A stretch of DNA of 64,000 nt from Veillonella sp. R32 (GTDB lineage: Bacteria; Bacillota; Negativicutes; Veillonellales; Veillonellaceae): the NCBI RefSeq assembly GCF_010093125.1, contig NZ_NMZQ01000010.1, forward strand, positions 1 to 64,000, in the 5' to 3' direction. The position numbers were made by a program, and so were the translations under genes. This document shows, piece by piece, positions 37,829 to 44,922 of the stretch. Under the pieces are notes generated by a model that worked only from the letters and a program-made list of their open reading frames with translations, ran no database searches and had not been told where the DNA came from. The stretch's first letter is position 1, and every line of letters starts with the position of its first letter.

Positions 37829-38641
37829 TTACCAAGCAGGAATTAACACCTTGTCATAGTTCTTATTAATATAATCCTTAATAGCTTGTGATTGGAAAAT
37901 CTTCACAAACTTTGCGTAAGTTGGATTATCTTTAGCCCGTGCTGCAATAATATTTACATACGGACTCGTATCAGACTCAATAGCAATCCCATCTTTGGTC
38001 GCATTAAGACCAGCTGATTTAGCAAAACCAGCATTAATAATAGAGGCCGTCGTATCATCAAGAGAGCGTGGTAGCTGAGCCGCTTCTAACTCAAGAATTT
38101 TAATATTTTTAGGATTTTCTACAATATCCTGCGGCACTGCTTTTAATTGGTCTTTATTAGGATCCAATTTAATAATCCCTTTTTGTTGTAATAAAATCAA
38201 AGCTCGACTTCCATTGGTAGGGTCATTAGGAATCGCAATCGTATCCCCTGCTTTTAATTCATCTAAACTTTTAATTTTATGCGAATATACCGCTAATGGC
38301 GCCAAATAAGTATCACCAATACTTACTAAATCCGTGCCATTCTTTTGGTTAAAGGCTTCCATAAAGGGCACATGCTGATACGAATTCAAGTCAATATCAC
38401 CAACCGCTAACGCTTGGTTTGGCGTTACATAATCAGAAAATGTTTTAAGCACCACCTTAAGACCTTGCTTATCCGCTTCCTTCACCACTTCTTCCATAAC
38501 TTCTTCACTGAAACCTGGCGTAATTCCTACGGTAATTTCTTGTTTTTCACCACTGCTGGCCGTATCACTACCACAACCGGCTAATACGGCTACCGCCGCA
38601 ATCAAAGCCAAACCTAATACTAATAGTCGTTTAATATTCAT
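37829..38641 (-). CDS. metQ: Methionine-binding lipoprotein, MetQ/NlpA family
   Basis: The protein is 270 residues from the ATG at 38641, which follows AAGGAGAGA; an upstream in-frame start at 38671 precedes that site. It has a lipobox ending at Cys23 (VLAGC) and the NlpA-family body (VGITPGFSEEVMEEV, DLNSYQHVPFMEAFN, IAIPNDPTNGSRALILL). It binds methionine for a MetNI transporter. It sits alone behind a SAM-I riboswitch; metN and metI are not in the window. Confidence 0.92.
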   Translation of the reverse strand: MNIKRLLVLGLALIAAVAVLAGCGSDTASSGEKQEITVGITPGFSEEVMEEVVKEADKQGLKVVLKTFSDYVTPNQALAVGDIDLNSYQHVPFMEAFNQKNGTDLVSIGDTYLAPLAVYSHKIKSLDELKAGDTIAIPNDPTNGSRALILLQQKGIIKLDPNKDQLKAVPQDIVENPKNIKILELEAAQLPRSLDDTTASIINAGFAKSAGLNATKDGIAIESDTSPYVNIIAARAKDNPTYAKFVKIFQSQAIKDYINKNYDKVLIPAW

Positions 38642-38764
38642 AATCTCTCTCCTTTGCACCGCTTGTTTCACCCCAATTGAAACAAGCCCTCAACATAACA
38701 CATGACATACGTGGCATACATGTTATACATAATATACACAACATACATGACCCGCCTATCATAC

Positions 38765-38910
38765 AAAAAAGCATCTCCGTAGATACGAAGATGCTTACTC
38801 ACTTAATTTACTCATCTATCGAATCTTACAATTCGCTGGAATTGGCACCTTTCTAATTAGAAGGTTGCCGCAACATCATCGGGCCAGTCCCTCAGTCGCT
38901 CTTGATGAAA
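38765..38910 (-). promoter_or_regulatory. SAM-I riboswitch (S-box) with terminator, controlling metQ
   Basis: Read on the minus strand, the conserved S-box elements appear in order: TCATCAAGAG, GAGGGACTGGCCCGATGA, GCGGCAACC and GGTGCCAATTCC, closed by the P1 arms TTCATC and GATGAG (aptamer 38811-38909). A terminator (GCATCT...AGATGC followed by TTTTTT, 38765-38794) lies downstream. High SAM should stop transcription before metQ. Confidence 0.95.
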
Positions 38911-38931
38911 TCCTATTAAATTGATGGACTT

Positions 38932-38961
38932 ATTCTATCATTGTAGGTCTAAACTTGTCAA
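38932..38961 (-). promoter_or_regulatory. Promoter of the SAM riboswitch-metQ transcript
   Basis: On the minus strand TTGACA (38956-38961) and TAGAAT (38932-38937) are spaced by 18 bp. The predicted start near 38925 is just upstream of the riboswitch P1 stem. Confidence 0.75.
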
Positions 38962-38995
38962 TTCTATTTTCTAATAAATTTAACACGCCCTTTGC

Positions 38996-40207
38996 CTACT
39001 TATTTGACTTGTCCTCTTTGCTAATTAAATCGGTCAAATCAGTCTCAATTACATTAGCCATTAAATCTTCGTACGAAATATCGTCCGTTAAAGCCTCTTC
39101 ATTAACCTGACCATATTCATTGTGCGCTTGATCCCATTCCCGTCGCTCCGCTTTTAAGCCATGTTCGTCAAGAATTTCATCATCATAACCAGCTAATAAC
39201 GGATTATGACGGGACCGCTTTGCCAAGATCTGTGTTGTCACAGGCCCACTAGCCTTAGTAGCGCCTTGACCGGCCCGCTTCGCCGCATTACCATTAGAGC
39301 CTTCTCCCCCATTTTCCTTAGCCTCTTGCAAAGCACTCAACAGCGCACTGGTATCCGTAATTTCACCAATGTTGCGCCATACTTCAAGCTCGTCACTATC
39401 AACGAGGGTAAATAAATAGGCCCACACTATACGGTTATATCGTCTAAAATCAGTAACCACCCGCGCCACTTTAGAGGTAATCCCGACTTCCTTAGCCACT
39501 TCTTCAATGGTATGCAACAATTCAACGGTATGTCCATTAGCAATAGCCTTTACACAAGAGGTTACAATTTCCCCCATTCGCTCATGGAGAGCAACTTCTG
39601 CTCTAGCACCTGCCTTCGCTTCGTAAATTTTACGTAATTTAGAACGAACTAACATAGCTTCTTCTGAGCCAATGTGCATGAAAACAATACTCATACCTTG
39701 GTCATCTAAGCGTTCGCCAAATAAGCGAGTCATGCCCGCTTCGCTAATGAGGAATGTACCATCACTTTCACGGCATTCAGTTTCATTAAAACAGTTGAGC
39801 CCCGTTCCTTGGCAGGCTTTAATAACTGCCGTCAAACCAACTTCCCATAACTTAGCGGCTTCACTATCAGTAAATACCTGATCAACTACAGGCTTAGGCT
39901 GTTTAGGAGTTGGCTTTTTAATAGCTAATTCAGCCAAGGTACTAGTACTATGTGCTTCAAAATAAGGCTTTTCAAATTCATAACGTGCTTGCCCTACCAT
40001 TTGAAGTAATACATCTTCAGGCTTTTCATAATAACGTCCGTGAAACGGATCTTTCCCGTACCAATTAACGACTACATCATCAATGACGACGAGTTGAAGT
40101 GTATCATATACGGACAACGTCCCCTTTTCAATGGCCTTACTCACTTGAGCTGCTAATGCCAAATACCCTTTCCTCATAGCCTCTGAATCACAACGGAATT
40201 CTCCCAT
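38996..40207 (-). CDS. Hypothetical cytoplasmic protein
   Basis: The protein is 403 residues from the ATG at 40207, nine bases after AGGAAGG; earlier in-frame starts overlap that site. No signal peptide, TM segment or family motif is recognisable. The middle (about 115-290) looks globular and helical, around LISEAGMTRLFGERL and VAKEVGITSKVARVVTDFRR, the latter possibly helix-turn-helix-like. The C-terminal third is low-complexity and charged (NGGEGSNGNAAKRAGQGATK, then many Asp/Glu). It is monocistronic. Function unknown. Confidence 0.75.
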   Translation of the reverse strand: MGEFRCDSEAMRKGYLALAAQVSKAIEKGTLSVYDTLQLVVIDDVVVNWYGKDPFHGRYYEKPEDVLLQMVGQARYEFEKPYFEAHSTSTLAELAIKKPTPKQPKPVVDQVFTDSEAAKLWEVGLTAVIKACQGTGLNCFNETECRESDGTFLISEAGMTRLFGERLDDQGMSIVFMHIGSEEAMLVRSKLRKIYEAKAGARAEVALHERMGEIVTSCVKAIANGHTVELLHTIEEVAKEVGITSKVARVVTDFRRYNRIVWAYLFTLVDSDELEVWRNIGEITDTSALLSALQEAKENGGEGSNGNAAKRAGQGATKASGPVTTQILAKRSRHNPLLAGYDDEILDEHGLKAERREWDQAHNEYGQVNEEALTDDISYEDLMANVIETDLTDLISKEDKSNK

Positions 40208-40815
40208 TCTACACATCCTTCCTGTCAAACTCGCCAGTCTGTCGAGCTTTTTTACTAACTAGCAAAATATACAATCAATCCTTATCAAAAAATTCAAACA
40301 ATCAGATTTATGAGTATACACGCACTCATCTATATCATTATTAAACTTATAACTACTTTATAAGCTTCATAAAGAGAAGCTTCCATATAATAGACAATCC
40401 TCTATATCCTATAATAGCAGTTAAATTTAATATAGGCTAGAGCAAATATCATTTAAATCATATATGCTATACATTTTTAGAATAGTAATTGGTGGAAGTA
40501 TTCAATTTATGAATTTGAATCTATCTGTTCACCACGTTATCAAAATATATCCACCTTTTATTAAAATATTCCTTTGATTAAAAGATGCCTTCTCTTATAG
40601 TAGATTCTTCTATTAGGAAATATTATTCCGCATAAATCACTTGACAGCGCCATGTTAACCAAGGCAAATTACAGCAATTAAATTGTTAAAAACTAATTTT
40701 TTCGTCCATTCCCTTGAAATTTTTGTTCTTTTTGTGTTATAATGAATACATAGAAAATAATCGATGTTGAATTTTCAATGTATTTTGAAGTTCTTTTGAA
40801 GGGAGTATAGATATT
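40208..40815. other. 608-bp intergenic region
   Basis: This divergent, AT-rich region precedes two genes of unknown function. At 40652-40669 it holds a motif (ATGTTAACCAAGGCAAAT) that, apart from one inserted G, repeats the sequence at 13064-13080 near bioB. The promoter of the secreted protein gene is at 40714-40743. No ORF is supported. Confidence 0.6.
40714..40743 (+). promoter_or_regulatory. Promoter of the secreted protein gene at 40816
   Basis: TTGAAA (40714-40719) and TATAAT (40738-40743) are 18 bp apart, about 70 bp before the start codon. Confidence 0.7.
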
Positions 40816-41397
40816 ATGAAATTACAGAAAACATTACTTTTAGGTTTAGCATTCGCAACAGTAGCCGGTGCCGCTTCTGCCAAAACATTACCAGCTGACC
40901 AATGGTACTGGGTACATTCCGACAAAGACTACACAACTCGCGTTAATGTGCAATCCATTAACTACGATGTAAATACAGATACAGCTGATTTCCAAGCAGC
41001 TGCCGTAAATCCTAACACAGGTCTTACTGATGTAGTGAACTACAAATTAGACTTTGCTAACAACACGCTTTACACTTACCAAAAAGATGTATACCCTAAC
41101 AACTCTGAAAATGTTCAAAGCACCTCCAATGCCAATGGCGCTGGTCATGCAATTCAACCTAACACAGCTGATGCTGCTTTAGAAAACGTAGTAGCTAATC
41201 TTGCTAACCGCAATTATCAGTTGAAAAACAAACCTGACATTGCTATCACTCCAGCTGAAGCACAACAGAAAAAAGTAGAAGATGCTCAAATCGCTGCTAC
41301 TTGGCAGAATGCTAAAGCAAAAAGCGCTAACGAATTCCAGAAAACTGATGTAATCATTGAAAATACAGACACTGAAGTAGCTCAACCTGCTAAATAA
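40816..41397 (+). CDS. Secreted hypothetical protein
   Basis: This 193-residue protein has a clear signal peptide (MKLQKTLLLGLAFATVAGAASA, cleavage near Ala22). Residues about 28-95 (WYWVHSDKDYTTRVNVQSINYD) resemble in style the small secreted beta-rich domains of surface-adhesin-E-type proteins, but I cannot assign it. The C-terminal half is Ala/Asn/Gln-rich and hydrophilic. AAGGGAG precedes the ATG. It has its own promoter and a strong terminator, so it is monocistronic and probably well expressed. Confidence 0.8.
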   Translation: MKLQKTLLLGLAFATVAGAASAKTLPADQWYWVHSDKDYTTRVNVQSINYDVNTDTADFQAAAVNPNTGLTDVVNYKLDFANNTLYTYQKDVYPNNSENVQSTSNANGAGHAIQPNTADAALENVVANLANRNYQLKNKPDIAITPAEAQQKKVEDAQIAATWQNAKAKSANEFQKTDVIIENTDTEVAQPAK

Positions 41398-41508
41398 GTT
41401 AGCCTTCAATGAATATCTAAAGTAGGATTACCTGCTTTAAACGATTCATTACCACACACTAATAGCCATAGGCAAGTATAACAATTGTATGCATTGCTCG
41501 CTATTAGC

Positions 41509-41542
41509 AAAAGCCCCCACGGCCTAGGCCGTGGGGGCTTTT
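41509..41542. terminator. Bidirectional terminator (34-nt perfect palindrome)
   Basis: The 34-nt segment is fully palindromic, GC-rich in the middle (GCCCCCACGGCC) and bounded by AAAA and TTTT. It lies between convergent genes and should terminate both. Confidence 0.9.
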
Positions 41543-41546
41543 GTGT

Positions 41547-42329
41547 TTATTCATTTTCAACTAACGCAAATACGCGCGCTGCAAAACCAGTACCATTTTT
41601 TAAGCATGGAAAGGTTACAAAAATAATCGCACCTACTGGTGGCAACTCATCTAAATGAGCCAACACTTCCACTTGAATTCTATCTTGAGATAGAATATAT
41701 TGTTCAGCCGGCAATGGATGACAGTCTGGTTGAAACGCCCGAATCGCTGCATCCGTATCTGCTGTTTCATGACCAATAGCACCAATATTGCGTTCTTTTA
41801 CCAAAAACTCTAAGGTAGGAATCGGCCAACCTGGAGAATGAGGCTTTCCTTCTGCATCTTTATTTTCAAAATCATTGGCTGGACGCTTATGCCAATCTGT
41901 ACGAAATGCTACAAACGCCCCTTCAGGGATTCGACCATATTCCGCTTCAAAAGCGAGAATATCTTCAACTGATAATTCATAGTCTGGATTTTGCGCCACT
42001 TCGCTGGATTTATCAATAACAACTAATGGATATACCATTTCTTCAACACGAAGTTGATCTTGAGTGCGGCCTTTAGGATCAAAATGAATGGGTGCATCTA
42101 CATGTGTTCCATATTGCCCTACCACAGTATATTCTTTAATCTGCATAGGTGCTGCTGTCCAAGTATCTCCTTCTTTTTTGTTTTCAGGATAATCATACAA
42201 CACTGTTTCTTTTAATGGCTGGAATCCCCACCAATGCGGCGTTTCTGGACTTAATTCATGTGTTAAATCAACAAATCGATATTTTGGCGATTTCCAAGCC
42301 GCCACCTGTTCCCATAAATGTAAACTCAT
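41547..42329 (-). CDS. Cyclase-family metal-dependent hydrolase (kynurenine formamidase-like fold)
   Basis: This 260-residue protein belongs to the cyclase/kynurenine-formamidase/isatin-hydrolase family. The metal motif normally reads HxGTHxDxPxH. Here it is QYGTHVDAPIHF, with the first His replaced by Gln, while the second His, Asp and last His remain. VDLTHELSPETPHWWG at the N-terminus is also typical. It is predicted to cleave amide or lactam bonds in the cytoplasm. GAGGAGAG precedes the ATG. The substrate is unknown. Confidence 0.85.
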   Translation of the reverse strand: MSLHLWEQVAAWKSPKYRFVDLTHELSPETPHWWGFQPLKETVLYDYPENKKEGDTWTAAPMQIKEYTVVGQYGTHVDAPIHFDPKGRTQDQLRVEEMVYPLVVIDKSSEVAQNPDYELSVEDILAFEAEYGRIPEGAFVAFRTDWHKRPANDFENKDAEGKPHSPGWPIPTLEFLVKERNIGAIGHETADTDAAIRAFQPDCHPLPAEQYILSQDRIQVEVLAHLDELPPVGAIIFVTFPCLKNGTGFAARVFALVENE

Positions 42330-42533
42330 AGTCTCTCCTCTTTTCTCTTACTAAAAATTGATAAAAAATTCTCTTTTTCTCTATATTTACCCAATTAGGT
42401 AAACATCCGTATGTGTACGGTAGATATATTATAACATTAAGAGGAAGTTGAAGGAATAACAAGAATAAAAATTCTAAACTCAATATACAATTTTATAATT
42501 ATATGTAACTTAAATTACATTATTATAATTACC

Positions 42534-43733
42534 TTAAAAACTAAAATATTCCTTTTTATATAATTGTATTTTTTTAGAATTATAAATTTTTTCCGCTAAC
42601 TCTTCTCTCTTATCATCAGAATCACTATAATCAAAAGATAATAAATTCATACTTCCCAATAGATACCAATTATCATCAACAATAAAAAGTTTAGCATGCG
42701 TATGTCGTTCTTCAGTAGATATAAGATTAGCTTTCTTTTCTTTAGTATAAAAACTTTTAAGATACTTTACTGCATTACGTGATTTAACTAAGCGATTATA
42801 ATTGCTATCATTTACATCTACTACCTGCTTATCTACACCAATTCCATAAATTAGTTTTACACGAACCCCTTTACGTGCTAGACTTTGAAATTCCTTTGCA
42901 TAGTTTTTGATAACACGATGTCCTACCCACGGAGAGATAATACAAATTTCACTTTGTGCACTATTTAATCCATTTTTAAATGCATCTCTAATTTTTTCAT
43001 TTTTTAATATTTGTGTTTCTTTATCATCTTTAATTTTTTGATTTTCAATCTTTTTTATAGTACTATCATATGAATTTCTTAAATCAGCTAACGTATTTTG
43101 TAATTCTTGATTTTCTTCAACCAAAACAAAATTGATATCTCTAAGCGTCTCATTTTCTTTTGATAAAGCTTGTAATGCCTGAGAAGCCTTTAATAATTGT
43201 TCATCTTTCTCTTCATTTATTGATTGAATTAACTTTTCATATTTTTTCTTATTATTTTTACTTTTTTCATACTTACTTCTTAATGCTTCTATATCTTTAC
43301 GATAAATAGCCTCTAATTCATTTCTCAATTTATTTTCAACAGATACAATATCTACCGTATTTTGAATATGATTTAATTCATCCTCAATGATATGTTCACT
43401 TTTAAAAAACATCTTCTGACGATTATATGAAGTTATAACTGCACAAGCTGTATTAAAGATAAACCAAAATACAAATACAGCTATCGCTAAACTACCTTGA
43501 CCTAATAGCTTATATAAAATAATGCTGAAAAGCATATATATAAATAGTTCAAAATCAAATTTTCTTAAAATATATTTACTATCAATAGTATAAATAACAC
43601 ATAATATCGCCCCTAATACTATTAATAATAGAGTAGGAATAATCTGATTTTGAAAAAAATACATACGAAATATATCTAATAAAAATACTAAAATGATTAT
43701 AGAATACTTATTAAAAAAACAGTTCATAATCAT
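42534..43733 (-). CDS. Membrane-anchored coiled-coil protein with phospholipase-D-type (HKD) domain
   Basis: This 399-residue protein has four N-terminal TM segments (about 11-28, 32-50, 60-78, 82-102). A long coiled coil (about 112-248) follows, then a single PLD-type domain (about 250-399) with His346-x-Lys348-x4-Asp353 and Gly360-Ser361-x-Asn363 in HAKLFIVDDNWYLLGSMN. Four TMs and Arg/Lys after the last (YNRQKMFFK) put coil and catalytic domain in the cytoplasm. One HKD motif means it must dimerise, as PLD-family nucleases such as Nuc do. Its start overlaps the upstream OB-fold gene by 4 bp (ATGA); an ATG at 43727, six bases after AGGTGA, may be the real start. A nuclease is more likely than a lipase, given the partners. 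Confidence 0.8.
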   Translation of the reverse strand: MIMNCFFNKYSIIILVFLLDIFRMYFFQNQIIPTLLLIVLGAILCVIYTIDSKYILRKFDFELFIYMLFSIILYKLLGQGSLAIAVFVFWFIFNTACAVITSYNRQKMFFKSEHIIEDELNHIQNTVDIVSVENKLRNELEAIYRKDIEALRSKYEKSKNNKKKYEKLIQSINEEKDEQLLKASQALQALSKENETLRDINFVLVEENQELQNTLADLRNSYDSTIKKIENQKIKDDKETQILKNEKIRDAFKNGLNSAQSEICIISPWVGHRVIKNYAKEFQSLARKGVRVKLIYGIGVDKQVVDVNDSNYNRLVKSRNAVKYLKSFYTKEKKANLISTEERHTHAKLFIVDDNWYLLGSMNLLSFDYSDSDDKREELAEKIYNSKKIQLYKKEYFSF

Positions 43734-44170
43734 TCACCTACTTTTTGTATTATTATCTGGATTTTTTTATTATATTCATTTACCTTTCCTGTAACTAAAA
43801 CTTTCTTTTTTGCCTGCTTAGCTACTCTTAGTTCACTTGCCATATCTTTATATTTATTAGCTTCAAATAAAACTGCATCCATCTTTTTATTTACATTTTT
43901 TGAATCTGCCAAAGTAAAAAATAAATCCTCACGCTTATCATTTTTACCCTCTCGAATATCAATAATTAAGACCTCAACTTTTACTTCTTGACCAACTATT
44001 GTTTTGTCAATTTTATCAAGAGTCCTTATACTATCTTGATATAAAAATCCATTCACTATATTCATTACTTGATTATAGTTGTTACGATCTAAATATATAT
44101 AACCTCCTAAAATAATAATAATAATACAAACTGCTGATATAAGGGCTTTCTTCACTGATTGTTTCTCCAT
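43730..44170 (-). CDS. Membrane-anchored OB-fold protein B
   Basis: This 146-residue protein has one N-terminal TM segment (about 10-27) preceded by lysines, so the rest should lie outside the cytoplasm. Residues about 55-145 read like an OB-fold nucleic-acid-binding domain of the tRNA_anti type: GQEVKVEVLIIDIREG, DLFFTLADS, MDAVLFEANKY, KKKVLVTGKVNEYNKKIQI. It lies 18 bp after OB-fold gene A and overlaps the PLD-type gene by 4 bp. The family call rests on the strand pattern alone. Confidence 0.65.
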   Translation of the reverse strand: MEKQSVKKALISAVCIIIIILGGYIYLDRNNYNQVMNIVNGFLYQDSIRTLDKIDKTIVGQEVKVEVLIIDIREGKNDKREDLFFTLADSKNVNKKMDAVLFEANKYKDMASELRVAKQAKKKVLVTGKVNEYNKKIQIIIQKVGE

Positions 44171-44188
44171 AACTAACTCCTTTTATAC

Positions 44189-44659
44189 TTACTCAACAAA
44201 TACTTGTTGCGCCTCAATCCGCAATAAATCTTTGTATTCACAAATTCTCCCTTTAACATAAATTATGCGTTCTTTGTCATCTCCCTCTATCAATAAAATT
44301 CCCCTATCTATTAAATCTTGATATTCATCAGCAAATAAAATACTATTTAAATAATTCTCGGTTGTTAGATCTTTTAATTGAAATATAATATGCCCTTTAT
44401 CTTTTTCTACATAAGATACATAGCCAGCTATTAAAACATTACTATTAATCCAACCAGAATTCACTTCTGATACGTGATGAACTACAGAACTATCAGGTAT
44501 TGTCTTTTCTTTTTCTGGCAAGGGCTTTGGCTTTAATATTGACTCTTCAGTAACACTCAAGGTAGCATTAAACCCCTCATCTTTGTCAAAATGCAAATAA
44601 TATATTAATCCACACAAAAACATAGCCATTAAAACTAAAATTCGAATAATAACTTTCAT
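44189..44659 (-). CDS. Membrane-anchored OB-fold protein A
   Basis: The protein is 156 residues from the ATG at 44659, seven bases after AGGGAG; an in-frame TTG at 44683 precedes that site. There is one TM segment at about 4-21, then a hydrophilic linker. Residues about 70-155 form an OB-fold-like pattern: NSNVLIAGYVSYVEKDKGHI, IFQLKDLTTENYLNSILFA, IIYVKGRICEYKDLLRIEA. The predicted topology puts this domain in the periplasm. It is the first gene of the OB-OB-PLD operon, and its promoter should lie between it and the terminator at 44785-44827. Confidence 0.65.
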   Translation of the reverse strand: MKVIIRILVLMAMFLCGLIYYLHFDKDEGFNATLSVTEESILKPKPLPEKEKTIPDSSVVHHVSEVNSGWINSNVLIAGYVSYVEKDKGHIIFQLKDLTTENYLNSILFADEYQDLIDRGILLIEGDDKERIIYVKGRICEYKDLLRIEAQQVFVE

Positions 44660-44784
44660 CTTATAGCTCCCTAATTCCCCCAAAAATCTAACTTAAGATA
44701 TTTTAATTATCTATAGTATAACTAACTTACCTAGTAATTCTTTACTATAAATCAAGGAAAAAATAAATGATAAAAAGAGAAATA

Positions 44785-44827
44785 AAAAATCGTAAGTCAT
44801 AATGTTCAAAAATAACTTACGATTTTT
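44785..44827. terminator. Terminator between the HEPN gene and the OB/PLD operon
   Basis: A perfect 13-bp stem (44785-44797 with 44815-44827) is flanked by A and T tracts. It lies about 96 bp after the HEPN gene and shows that this gene and the OB/PLD operon are separate transcription units. Confidence 0.75.
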
Positions 44828-44922
44828 GTTGTCAAACTTTATACTTAAAAACTATGATAAAAACAATTCTTAACAAGCTCATTTAATATTTTTTGTCATA
44901 AACTACACTGCCATTATTAATG

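Noticed and set aside
42268-42483. Minus-strand 71-residue ORF overlapping the cyclase gene start
   Set aside because: It is out of frame, overlaps the promoter and start of a real gene, and has no good ribosome-binding site.
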